NCBI GenBank assembly: GCA_016219985.1
Contig: JACRJO010000010.1
Coordinates: forward strand, 164,374 to 228,373
Length of the DNA: 64,000 nucleotides
From: Sphingobacteriales bacterium
Lineage (GTDB): Bacteria > Bacteroidota > Bacteroidia > Chitinophagales > Chitinophagaceae
Reading direction: 5' to 3'
The notes below the pieces were generated by a model. The model did no database searches and had not been told where the DNA came from. It worked only from the letters and a program-made list of their open reading frames with translations. How positions within the stretch are numbered: the first letter of the stretch is position 1; each line of letters begins with the position of its first letter. Below, piece after piece: positions 42,350-51,254 of the stretch. Both the position numbers and the translations under genes were made by a program.

Positions 42350-42885
42350 AGTCTTTATTAATTGCTGCTGCACTATTTATGAGTTATGCGCTCCAGGCGC
42401 AAATTTTTACGCTCAGGTCTGATGAATTAGGTGGCCAGGCCTCGCTCAGGCAGGTTGCCAATATTTTTGGTTGTAAGGGGGAAAATATTTCACCACAGTT
42501 GTCCTGGGTAAACGCCCCGGAAGGTACCCAAAGCTTTGCCGTAACGATTTACGATGAAAACGCTCCCACCGGAAGTGGCTGGTGGCACTGGCTGATTTTT
42601 GATATTGATAAATCGGTTACGGAATTAAAATCAGGGGCCGGTGATCCGGGAAAAAACATCAGCCCGGGCCAGGCCATTCAAAGTAAAACTGATTTTGGCA
42701 GTACTGGCTATGGCGGCCCCTGCCCCCCTCCGGGAAGCGGGAGACACCGATATGTAATCACTCTCTATGCCTTGAAAGTTGCCAAACTGGGGTTGACAGT
42801 TGATGCTAACCCGGCCCTCGTTGGCTTTAACCTGGAGCAGAACGCCATTCAGAAAGCCTCGTTGATTTTTTATTATCAACAGTAG
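42346..42885 (+). CDS. YbhB/YbcL-family phosphatidylethanolamine-binding-like protein
   Basis: A 179-residue PEBP-fold protein with a signal peptide (about residues 1-19, LQAQ). It has the SPQLSWVNAPEGTQSFAV block, DENAPTGSGWWHW and GYGGPCPPPGSGRHRYVI, the family signature. It is exported. In bacteria its role is unclear. It is coupled to the thioesterase gene. Confidence 0.9.
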   Translation: MKSLLIAAALFMSYALQAQIFTLRSDELGGQASLRQVANIFGCKGENISPQLSWVNAPEGTQSFAVTIYDENAPTGSGWWHWLIFDIDKSVTELKSGAGDPGKNISPGQAIQSKTDFGSTGYGGPCPPPGSGRHRYVITLYALKVAKLGLTVDANPALVGFNLEQNAIQKASLIFYYQQ

Positions 42886-42942
42886 GTCATTCGACCGGAC
42901 AGCACAGGCTGTCAAAGACACTTAATCGTTTAATTAAATAAA

Positions 42943-43473
42943 ATGCTGACTATGAAATTTGATTTTGAAAAATCCCTGCAAATCGTTGAGAGAACCCCCG
43001 GCGTACTACTTAGCCTGCTGGATGGAATTGATGAAGAATGGACGCATAATAATGAGGGGCCTGATACCTGGAGCCCCTTTGATGTGCTGGGCCATTTAAT
43101 CGTTTGCGAGAAAACTAATTTTATTTCAAGGATCGAGATCATTTTATCGGGTACCGGTAACAGGGTATTTTCTCCCATTGACATGCAGGCCCATTTCAGG
43201 GAAAGCGCCGGGAAAACCATGCATGAGCTGCTCAGGGAGTTTGAAGGGCTGCGCAAAAATAATATCGCTAAACTCAGGTCAATGCACTTGTCTGAAGAGG
43301 ATTTCAGCAGGCAGGGGATAAGCGCCAGGGTTGGCAGCGCCACCCTGGCTGAAATCCTGGCTACCTGGGTGGTCCATGATCTTTCCCATCTGTCTCAGAT
43401 TTCAAGGGTTATGGGAAAGCAATACACCAGGGAAGTTGGCCCTTTTATTCAGTTCATAAGAATGTTAAAATAA
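42943..43473 (+). CDS. DinB/YfiT-family protein
   Basis: A 176-residue four-helix-bundle protein. It has DTWSPFDVLGHLIVCE near residue 42 and VVHDLSHLSQISRV near residue 146, with the three histidines typical of DinB metal sites. It belongs to thiol S-transferase-like superfamily proteins; the reaction is not known. A start at 42952 (MKFDFEK) is also possible. It directly abuts the next gene. Confidence 0.85.
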   Translation: MLTMKFDFEKSLQIVERTPGVLLSLLDGIDEEWTHNNEGPDTWSPFDVLGHLIVCEKTNFISRIEIILSGTGNRVFSPIDMQAHFRESAGKTMHELLREFEGLRKNNIAKLRSMHLSEEDFSRQGISARVGSATLAEILATWVVHDLSHLSQISRVMGKQYTREVGPFIQFIRMLK

Positions 43474-44181
43474 ATGGAAATGAAAAAAATAGGACTTGTT
43501 GGCGGCACCAGCTGGGCGTCCACCATCGATTATTACCGGATTATCAATGAAGGGGTAAATCAGCGGTTAGGCGGATTAAATTTCGCGGAATGTATTATTT
43601 ACTCCGTCAATTTTGAGGATTTCCGGCAATTTAATGCAGCCCATAACTGGGACGGGACATACGAATTACTCGCCGGTGCTGCACTGAATCTTAAAAAGGC
43701 CGGAGCCGATCTTTTGCTCCTGGGTGCAAATACGGCCCATATAGTAGCCGACAGGATTGCGGAGACCGTCAAACTCCCGCTCATTGATATCCGGGTGGCC
43801 ACCGCCAGGGCCATTCACGCCCGCGGCCTGAAAAAGCTGGGGCTGCTTGGGACTAAATACACCATGGAACTGGATTTTTATAAAGACACGTTACGTGGCA
43901 GCGGGTTAGACGTGATTATACCCGGCCTTCAGGCTGACCGGGATTTTATTGAAGAGACCCTTTTACATGAACTGGGTAAGGGGATCATTACTGAAAAGAC
44001 AAAGCTGGCCTACCTGCAACTGTGCAGACAGCTGATGGCGCAGGGGGCAGAAGGGATCATTTTGGGGTGCACAGAAATCCCTTTAATTATTCAGCCGGAG
44101 GATTTGCTGGTCCCTGTTTTTAATACAACGCTGATCCATTCTATGGCAGCTGTCGATTATGCTTTACAGGAAGCGATTTAA
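43474..44181 (+). CDS. Aspartate/glutamate racemase-family protein, one catalytic Cys replaced
   Basis: A 235-residue protein of the Asp/Glu racemase superfamily. The second catalytic cysteine is present in GCTEIP (Cys199), but the first position is alanine (LGANTAH, Ala85, where two-cysteine racemases have C-N-T). Such one-cysteine members may catalyse one-way isomerisation or another reaction, so racemase activity should not be assumed. The gene starts directly after the DinB stop. Confidence 0.8.
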   Translation: MEMKKIGLVGGTSWASTIDYYRIINEGVNQRLGGLNFAECIIYSVNFEDFRQFNAAHNWDGTYELLAGAALNLKKAGADLLLLGANTAHIVADRIAETVKLPLIDIRVATARAIHARGLKKLGLLGTKYTMELDFYKDTLRGSGLDVIIPGLQADRDFIEETLLHELGKGIITEKTKLAYLQLCRQLMAQGAEGIILGCTEIPLIIQPEDLLVPVFNTTLIHSMAAVDYALQEAI

Positions 44182-44198
44182 TAAACCAAAACACGAGA

Positions 44199-45671
44199 AT
44201 GAGATTTACTCAGTTTTTCCGGCGTAAACCCCTTTCAGCGTATAGCGAGGATATAAAGACCAGCCAGCTTAAAAGAGCGCTTGGCAAATGGGAGCTGACT
44301 GCGATCGGTGTCGGAGCGGTCATTGGCGGCGGTATCTTTGTTTTAACGGGGGTGGCTGCCCATCAATATGCCGGTCCCGCACTGGCTTTATCTTTTGTAT
44401 TAGCCGGTATAGGGTGCCTGCTGGCTGCGTTGTGTTATGCTGAATTTGCCAGCATTCTGCCCGTGTCCGGATCGGCCTATGCGTATTCCTATGGGACAGT
44501 GGGGGAGCTATTTGCCTGGTTTATCGGGTGGAACCTGATCCTGGAGTACATGATGGGGGCCACCACAGTAGCCGTGAGCTGGTCAAAATACTTTGCCAAA
44601 CTCCTGCAGCTTTGCGGACTGGACTCACTACCGTCCTGGTTACTCAATGATCCGTTTACCGCGAAAGAGGAGGCCGCCAGGCTTGGTACAAGCGCACCTG
44701 TATTTTCGATCAACCTGCCGGCAGCGTTAATAATTTGGATCGTTACCTATATACTGATCAAGGGAATAAAAGAGTCCGCCAGAACCAACAATTTCATAGT
44801 ATCCCTCAAAGTGGCGGCCGTACTTTTTGTCATTATTGCCGGGATATCATATATCAACCCCTCTAATTGGGAACCCTTTATACCGGCCAGGACTGTAGAT
44901 AGTTCGGGGATCGGGCATTACGGCATCCAGGGTGTGATCACCGCGGCGGGGATTGTTTTTTTTGCCTTTATTGGTTTTGATGCCGTCTCCACGCAGTCGC
45001 AGGAAGCGGTTAATCCAACCAGGGACATTCCGTTTGCTATTATTGCGTCTTTGATTATATGTACGGCTTTATACCTCATGGTTTCACTGGTGCTCACCGG
45101 GATGGTAAGCTATCAGGTTATTGACCTGGGGGCCCCGGTAGCTTCAGCCTTTTCGTCTGTTGGCCTTTACTGGGCCTCCATGCTGATTACGGTGGCAGCT
45201 GTTATAGGATTAATATCTGTCATGCTGGTCATGTTACTATCCCAGACCAGGATCTTTCTGAATATGGCCAGGGACGGCTTATTGCCTCCTGGGCTATTTG
45301 CTGCTATACACCCGGTATATAAGACCCCCTGGAAAAGCACCCTCCTGCTGGGGGCAGTAGCATCTTTGATTGCGGCTGTTACCCCTATCGAAAAAGCGAC
45401 CAAGATGACCAGCATCGGAACCTTGCTTGCTTTTGCGATGATCTGCTGTGCCGTATTTGTCTTACGGAAAAGCCAGCCAAACTTGAACCGCCCCTACAAG
45501 GTTAAATACCTTCCGCTGGTGGCGTCCCTGGGATTTCTTTTTAATCTATTACTGATGTTCAGCCTGGATAAGGCCACCTGGTTCAGGTTGATCATCTGGA
45601 GTATTGCCGGGTTCCTGGTTTATTTTCTGTACAGTGCCCGCCATAGCAGGTTACATAACCAGGAAAAATGA
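44199..45671 (+). CDS. APC-family amino acid permease
   Basis: A 490-residue transporter with about 12 membrane segments. The first helix has the motif GAVIGGGIFVLTGVAA, typical of cationic and neutral amino acid permeases of the CAT type. It brings in an amino acid with protons or exchanges one. It follows the racemase-like gene by 17 bases, which suggests a shared amino-acid substrate; this is an inference from position. Confidence 0.9.
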   Translation: MRFTQFFRRKPLSAYSEDIKTSQLKRALGKWELTAIGVGAVIGGGIFVLTGVAAHQYAGPALALSFVLAGIGCLLAALCYAEFASILPVSGSAYAYSYGTVGELFAWFIGWNLILEYMMGATTVAVSWSKYFAKLLQLCGLDSLPSWLLNDPFTAKEEAARLGTSAPVFSINLPAALIIWIVTYILIKGIKESARTNNFIVSLKVAAVLFVIIAGISYINPSNWEPFIPARTVDSSGIGHYGIQGVITAAGIVFFAFIGFDAVSTQSQEAVNPTRDIPFAIIASLIICTALYLMVSLVLTGMVSYQVIDLGAPVASAFSSVGLYWASMLITVAAVIGLISVMLVMLLSQTRIFLNMARDGLLPPGLFAAIHPVYKTPWKSTLLLGAVASLIAAVTPIEKATKMTSIGTLLAFAMICCAVFVLRKSQPNLNRPYKVKYLPLVASLGFLFNLLLMFSLDKATWFRLIIWSIAGFLVYFLYSARHSRLHNQEK

Positions 45672-45713
45672 CCCGGTATTGATAATCAAACGGCTTCATC
45701 AAATATCAGTCAC

Positions 45714-46226
45714 ATGTCCATAACCATTACTCCTGCTCAAACCAGCGATCTGCCTGAGATTTACCGGTTGTTTGAGCAGGCTATACAGTTCCAACGGGAG
45801 AGAAACTATATCGGCTGGAATAATTATGATAAGGGGTTTATCCAGGAGGATATCCGGAATAAGCAATTGTATAAAATTCTGAACGGGGAGTTTACGCTGG
45901 GTATATTTAGTGTATGCTATGCTGATCCCTTGATATGGAGGGATATGGAAAAAAATGATGCTTTATACCTGCACCGGATTGTGCTGAACCGGGAATTCAG
46001 GGGTATTAAGCTTTTTAGCCTGTTGCTGGACTGGGCCCTGGAACATGCCCGGCAAAAAAAACTAAAACACCTGCGCATGGATACCTGGGCGGGTAACGAA
46101 AAGCTGATCAGTTATTATAAAAGTTACGGGTTCAGGTTTATTGAGAATTATACAACAGAAAATACCGAAGAATTGCCAGAACAGCACCGGAATTTAAAAG
46201 TGGCCCTTTTGGAGTTAACAATATAA
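45714..46226 (+). CDS. GNAT-family N-acetyltransferase
   Basis: A 170-residue acetyltransferase with the acetyl-CoA-binding strand LHRIVLNREFRGIKLFSLLLDWA (motif R-x-x-G-I) and HLRMDTWAGNEKLISYYKSYGF. The substrate is unknown. It is the last gene of the TetR-flanked run. Confidence 0.85.
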   Translation: MSITITPAQTSDLPEIYRLFEQAIQFQRERNYIGWNNYDKGFIQEDIRNKQLYKILNGEFTLGIFSVCYADPLIWRDMEKNDALYLHRIVLNREFRGIKLFSLLLDWALEHARQKKLKHLRMDTWAGNEKLISYYKSYGFRFIENYTTENTEELPEQHRNLKVALLELTI

Positions 46227-46385
46227 ATTTGGAAATTACAATGTTCATTTGTTTATAAGATTAGTTTAATACAAGCTTGACAGTTCAGAATGACTTATAT
46301 AAAACAGTCTCTCCGCAGAGAGACTGGCTACAACCGGCTGACTTAACTTAGTAACCTATTCTTATGTTGCTATATATTACCAAAT

Positions 46386-46974
46386 ATGCCCATAACCAGT
46401 AGTGAAATTATTAAAGATCTGGAAAAAGCATTTCCAGAGCAGGAGCAGGTACAGATACGGAATATTTCAGATTCGAATCTGCAAATACAAGACAGGTATC
46501 AGGTTCAATATATCATTGGCTGGGGCCAGCTTTTTCCGAAAAGGCATTAAACGAAGCGTTTGAGCAGGGAATAAAAAACCAATTTTGGGCTTACATCTCA
46601 AACTGGCCCATCTTCTTTAGTAACCATCAATGCAGATAAATACTCCACTATACAGCTTATTATTCCGCCGACCGGTCAAAATTGTTGCTGCGCAACCAAA
46701 ATAGTAATTCCAAAACTGGTGTGATTGAATGTGCTTTTTTGTTTTAAATATACTGTCCGGAAAGATAGGGTAGAGCGATGTTCCTTCAGTTGATTCGGAT
46801 AAAGAAACGCTTGAAAATTTTGATATGAATAATACAGGTAATCTCTATTTTCAACCAACCGAGCATTTCCAGCTGGGAACTGTAATGTTCCGGAGAGAAG
46901 CCCTCTGGTTGTCATTCAGCAAATTCATTCCGCCCGGGGCCCCTCATAACGAGTTGAAAATCATTTTTATATAG
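46386..46974 (+). pseudogene. Decayed gene of unknown family
   Basis: The first 54 codons read MPITSSEIIKDLEKAFPEQ to FPKRH and then stop. Two other frames continue plausible protein (EKALNEAFEQGIKNQFWAY; VTINADKYSTIQLII), and a final frame (about 46771-46974) reads DVPSVDSDKETLENFDMNN to LKIIFI. Together they suggest one gene broken by at least two frameshifts and a stop. I do not recognise the family. The gap 46227-47035 holds no intact gene. Confidence 0.4.
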
Positions 46975-47035
46975 AGTTTTCAATTTCAGCAATTTTCGGA
47001 GCGGGGTATTCGAAAATGATTGGCAATTTTATGCC

Positions 47036-47863
47036 ATGGAAAGCAATTTTCATTACCAAACAGTCGCCAAAGCGATTAATTATATAAAAGATAATTACGA
47101 GAGTCAGCCTACATTGGACCAGGTTGCTGAACACGTTCATTTATCCAAATTTCATTTTCAGCGCACGTTTAAGGAATGGGCGGGAATAAGCCCGAAAGAG
47201 TTTTTACAATTTATTACTGCACAACATGCAAAACGGGCGCTTCAAAAAGGCTTATCCACTCTTGAAACAGCCTACGAAGTGGGGCTTTCGGGAAACAGCC
47301 GGTTGCATGACCTGTTTGTTAAAGTCGAAGCCTGCACTCCGGGTGAATTTCAGTTAAGGGGAAAGGGGCTAAAAGTGTTTATTGATGAGTTTGAAACCCC
47401 GTTTGGAACTGCAGCCATTGCAGAAACGGAAAGGGGCATTTCTAACCTGATCTTCGGTAAGCTCACGGAGTTAAAGACAGTAAAAAACCTGAAAGAGGCC
47501 AGTTTTGTAACCGGATTAAAGGAAAATGGCCAAAGGGTGAAAGAATACCTGACAGAATGGAAAAAACCGGATACATCCATTCAGCTGGATTTATCCGGCA
47601 GCAGTTTTCAATTACAAGTCTGGCGCGCCTTATTGGAAATACCCTCTTCCCGGCTGGTCACCTACCAGCACATTGCAGAAAAAATCCAGCGACCCAAAGC
47701 AGTCAGGGCTGTAGGGTCAGCAATCGGGAATAATCCTGTAGCCTACCTGATCCCCTGTCACCGGGTGATCAGGGCCAGCGGGGATTCCGGTGAATATCAT
47801 TGGGGTAAGGAACGAAAGGTGGTGATGCATGCCTTTGAATCCGCGGTCCTGCCATCGTTGTAA
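47036..47863 (+). CDS. AraC-type/methylguanine-DNA methyltransferase fusion (Ada-like)
   Basis: A 275-residue fusion. The N-terminal AraC-type helix-turn-helix (TLDQVAEHVHLSKFHFQRTFKEW) is followed by the O6-alkylguanine-DNA alkyltransferase domain with VPCHRV-like motif IPCHRV (Cys241), which takes the alkyl group. It lacks the Ada N-terminal zinc domain that senses methylphosphotriesters. It repairs alkylated guanine and may regulate its own gene. The gene stands alone. Confidence 0.9.
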   Translation: MESNFHYQTVAKAINYIKDNYESQPTLDQVAEHVHLSKFHFQRTFKEWAGISPKEFLQFITAQHAKRALQKGLSTLETAYEVGLSGNSRLHDLFVKVEACTPGEFQLRGKGLKVFIDEFETPFGTAAIAETERGISNLIFGKLTELKTVKNLKEASFVTGLKENGQRVKEYLTEWKKPDTSIQLDLSGSSFQLQVWRALLEIPSSRLVTYQHIAEKIQRPKAVRAVGSAIGNNPVAYLIPCHRVIRASGDSGEYHWGKERKVVMHAFESAVLPSL

Positions 47864-47890
47864 TTCAGCATAACGGGAAAATCATAGTAA

Positions 47891-48220
47891 ATGCAAAAAC
47901 TGATTCTCACTATTTCGGGGCTCTTACTGGGCGGGTATATGCTTTTTGACGGCATTTATGTTTTAAAGTACGGAAAATATTTCGGACCGGAGACGCCGGG
48001 CCCCTGGATAAAAATTTTTAAGGCTTTCCAGATTAATATCTACAATCTTGGTCCCCTTTTTATTCTCTTCGGCGTAAGCTGGCTTGCCTGGTTATTCTGT
48101 TTTTGGTGCCACGTGCGTTATACGGACAGGCTTACGCTATTATTGGTGATCGGCACGTTATGGTATTTTCCTGCAGGCACCATTCTTTCATTGCTGATCG
48201 GCTTCCTTTACTTTTTTTAA
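47891..48220 (+). CDS. Small membrane protein of unknown function
   Basis: A 109-residue protein with about three membrane segments (residues 5-25, 50-75 and 82-108), and an extracytoplasmic stretch YGKYFGPETPGPW. No family is recognised with certainty. Confidence 0.6.
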   Translation: MQKLILTISGLLLGGYMLFDGIYVLKYGKYFGPETPGPWIKIFKAFQINIYNLGPLFILFGVSWLAWLFCFWCHVRYTDRLTLLLVIGTLWYFPAGTILSLLIGFLYFF

Positions 48221-48284
48221 GGTGAACCGGCTCAGCGCAGCAAAACAGGTTAGTGTTTTATTAACAGATACCGCAATAAACGGA

Positions 48285-48315
48285 TTGAACACACCGCAGG
48301 TCAGTAATAATTTTG
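48285..48315 (+). promoter_or_regulatory. Promoter of the lipoprotein gene at 48334
   Basis: TTG (48285-48287), 20 bases, TAATTTTG (48308-48315): a full match to the Bacteroidota consensus, 18 bases before the ATG. Confidence 0.6.
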
Positions 48316-48333
48316 CACCTGTAAAAGAGTAAT

Positions 48334-48942
48334 ATGGGCAGAAATACCACCACAATCCTTTTCATAATGCTGTTCTTTGCGACAGCCTGTAAGAAGTCAA
48401 CCACAGAAAATCCGACCCCCCGGAAAGAGTTTATGTATGTCCAGGATGAACGGAACCTGGGCTATGGAGATACATCTCCCCTGGTAATTGACATGAATAA
48501 GGACGGCCAGGGCGATTTTGTTTTGTTTATTGAGCTGGTGGCTGACGCACAGGGTGATCATATGTATTTTGGAATTAATCCGTTAGGTGAAAATAAGGTA
48601 CTGTCCGGCCCGCCTGATAACAGTAAATACCTGAATATGGGATTTGCCGTTGCTAAAAATATCCAGGAGCCTCTGGATACAACCCCTCCCGGCGGACTTT
48701 TATGGACCGGGGATCACAGCATACTCGGCCTCCGGCATAATAATGCTGACAACACGATATTTAATGAGGGAGGATGGTATGGTGAAGTGCCAAGGTATGC
48801 CGGTATTATTCTCAGAAAGGGCAACAGGAATTGCCTGGGATGGATACGGATAAAAGTAAACCTGCAGGCGATGCGCATTTCACTGATTGATTATGCCCTG
48901 GAAAAAAACGGTCAGCCTCAGATCCTTACCGGGGAACACTAA
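48334..48942 (+). CDS. Lipoprotein with a calcium-loop-like repeat
   Basis: A 202-residue lipoprotein (lipobox FATAC, Cys19). DMNKDGQGDF near residue 52 resembles the D-x-N-x-D-G-x-x-D loop of dockerin and FG-GAP repeats. Otherwise the function is unknown. It has its own promoter. Confidence 0.6.
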   Translation: MGRNTTTILFIMLFFATACKKSTTENPTPRKEFMYVQDERNLGYGDTSPLVIDMNKDGQGDFVLFIELVADAQGDHMYFGINPLGENKVLSGPPDNSKYLNMGFAVAKNIQEPLDTTPPGGLLWTGDHSILGLRHNNADNTIFNEGGWYGEVPRYAGIILRKGNRNCLGWIRIKVNLQAMRISLIDYALEKNGQPQILTGEH

Positions 48943-48963
48943 ACAACTAAATACATATATTAT

Positions 48964-49431
48964 ATGGACAACTTTATTATCCGGCCTATCGGTAATGGCT
49001 ATCAGCAATTTTTTAACATGAACCGGGAGGAACTCCTGCAACTGGGTGTGCAGCTGAAAACGGTGACAGAAAAACCCGGGTTTCCATGCCGCATAAGCCT
49101 TGAGGACGCCGAAATTGGGGAAGAGGTTTTGCTGATGTCTTATGTTCATCATGCCACATCGGCTTCCTACCTCTCATCAGGGCCTGTTTATATCAGGCGG
49201 AATGCCAAACCGGCACAGCTGGCGGCAGGTGAAGTTCCCGGGTTTTTGCTGGTACGTTATTTATCACTGCGTTGTTACAACAGGGAGGGGGAAATGGTTG
49301 ATGCGACCCTTTGCGCCGGAACGGAGCTAAAGCAAAAACTTGGGTTTTTGTTTTTGAACCCCGAAATCATTAAAATTGATATTCATAATGCCAAACCGGG
49401 CTGCTTTAATTGTGTGGCTGAAAAAATATAA
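48964..49431 (+). CDS. DUF1203 domain protein
   Basis: A 155-residue protein with the DUF1203 pattern: GFPCRISLEDAEIGEEVLL, YVHHATSASYLSSGPVYIRR and CYNREGEMVDA. It is cytoplasmic, with no signal peptide. Its function is not known. It lies between the lipoprotein and serine hydrolase genes, 5 bases from the latter. Confidence 0.8.
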   Translation: MDNFIIRPIGNGYQQFFNMNREELLQLGVQLKTVTEKPGFPCRISLEDAEIGEEVLLMSYVHHATSASYLSSGPVYIRRNAKPAQLAAGEVPGFLLVRYLSLRCYNREGEMVDATLCAGTELKQKLGFLFLNPEIIKIDIHNAKPGCFNCVAEKI

Positions 49432-49436
49432 ATTAT

Positions 49437-51077
49437 ATGAAGAAATTAATCCTGCTGCTTGCAGGTGTGTTAGCCTTATGCAACAGTAACGGTCAGCTTA
49501 ATCCCGACACCAGGAAAAAGATTGACTCGCTTTTTGTGGGATATACTAGTTCCACGCCAGGCTGTGCGTTAATAATTGTAAAGGGAGGAGACGTGCTTTA
49601 TGAAAAATACGCCGGCATGTCAAATCTTGAATATAATATCCCGGTTGACAGCGCTTCCCTGTTTCATATTGCTTCTTTATCAAAGCAGGTAACAGCTGCG
49701 GCTATTTATAAACTCGTAGGGGAAAAAAGGATTGCGTTAACGGATGATATCCGGAAATACCTGCCGGAGCTGCCGGATTTCGGGCATGTTATCACAATTG
49801 ATCACCTGGTTCATCATAGTAGCGGGTTGAGGGATCAGTGGATCATTCAGTTGTTGTCCGGCTGGCGGCCTAATGACCTGATCACGGAGGAAGATATCCT
49901 GAATGCATTAAAAAAACAAAAACGACTGAATTTTGTTCCCGGGTCTGAATTCATGTATTCAAATACCGGGTACACGTTGCTTGGCCTGATCGTTAAAAAA
50001 GTGACAGGTATAACATTAAAGGAATATGCGGACGCGGTTTTTTTCAGTCCACTCGGTATGCGGCATACCCATTTTCAGGCCGACCATGCAGTAATTATCA
50101 AAAACAGAACCTCCGCATATATTCCTGACGGGGCAGGTGGCTGGAGAATTGAAATTCCTGTATTTGATACGTATGGTGCATCATCCCTGTTTACCACGGT
50201 GCGGGACTTTGCCGCATGGGAAAAACGGTTTTATTACAGCGCAGGGAAGGATACCGGGCTGTTAAACATGATCTATACGCCGGGCATATTGAATGACGGA
50301 TCAGTTCAGCATTATGCCGGAGGCCTGATGACAGGAAATTACAGGGGATACAAACTGTACGAACACGGAGGTGCCGATGCCGGGTACCGGAGTTTTATGC
50401 TGCGTATACCTGAACTGCAGACTTCGATTATACTGTTCTCCAACAGGGCTGATTTTTTTATAGACGCGTATTACCTGCTGGATTTGGTATCAGCCGGAAC
50501 CCTAAAGGAGGAACGGCCGGTATCTGTACCCGTATTTTCAGCCGACAGCATTGTACTGAAAAACTGGGAAGGCGTTTTTTTTGACAAGGTTTCTCAGGAA
50601 AAATTTGTTATTACACGAAAAGACAATAAGCTTATGATTGGATGGTGGGAATTAAAGGCCATTGACAACTATACCTTCAGTGCGGGCCGGCATAATTCCC
50701 TGTTCCGTTTCAGTAAAAACGGCTCCCGTATCACTATGGTAAAATCGGATGAGGGGACCCGGAAGAAATATTTTTCTAAGGTAATTTCTGGTGATAAATA
50801 TACAAACGCGCCGGCGGGTATACAGGGTAAATATTACTGCAGCGAGCTCAATACCTTCTATGATCTGAGTTACGTGGACGGGAAAGTCAGCATGGAGATT
50901 CCAAGAAACGGAAAACTGGAGCTTCGGTATATTGGGGAAAATATTTACGAGGGAGAATCAGATACGTTTGTGACCCTTGTGAAAAACAGGGAGAACCGGA
51001 TAACCGGATTTAATTTGGCGGCATACGGACGCGTGCGAAACCTGTTCTTTGAAAAAGTAAATTGCGGGAACAGGTAA
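49437..51077 (+). CDS. Serine hydrolase, class C beta-lactamase-like
   Basis: A 546-residue exported hydrolase with a signal peptide of about 20 residues. The three motifs of the penicillin-binding/class C fold are present: SLSK (Ser80-Lys83), YSN (174-176) and HGG (310-312). The C-terminal 200 residues form an extra beta-rich domain. The substrate may be a peptide or ester; it cannot be called a true beta-lactamase. It is the likely last gene after DUF1203. Confidence 0.9.
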   Translation: MKKLILLLAGVLALCNSNGQLNPDTRKKIDSLFVGYTSSTPGCALIIVKGGDVLYEKYAGMSNLEYNIPVDSASLFHIASLSKQVTAAAIYKLVGEKRIALTDDIRKYLPELPDFGHVITIDHLVHHSSGLRDQWIIQLLSGWRPNDLITEEDILNALKKQKRLNFVPGSEFMYSNTGYTLLGLIVKKVTGITLKEYADAVFFSPLGMRHTHFQADHAVIIKNRTSAYIPDGAGGWRIEIPVFDTYGASSLFTTVRDFAAWEKRFYYSAGKDTGLLNMIYTPGILNDGSVQHYAGGLMTGNYRGYKLYEHGGADAGYRSFMLRIPELQTSIILFSNRADFFIDAYYLLDLVSAGTLKEERPVSVPVFSADSIVLKNWEGVFFDKVSQEKFVITRKDNKLMIGWWELKAIDNYTFSAGRHNSLFRFSKNGSRITMVKSDEGTRKKYFSKVISGDKYTNAPAGIQGKYYCSELNTFYDLSYVDGKVSMEIPRNGKLELRYIGENIYEGESDTFVTLVKNRENRITGFNLAAYGRVRNLFFEKVNCGNR

Positions 51078-51254
51078 TAAATATTGTATAGGTAGCGGTT
51101 AGGGTGGCTGTAAACTAAGCAGCTGCCCTTTTTTTTTCGGGCATAATGGGCGGGTGACACCTGGTGGATAGGGATGGGCGTGTGCCGGCAGTTCACCGGC
51201 TGAATAAGCAATTATCGGATTGATCAACGGTTGAAAGGAGAGTTACTTTGTATC

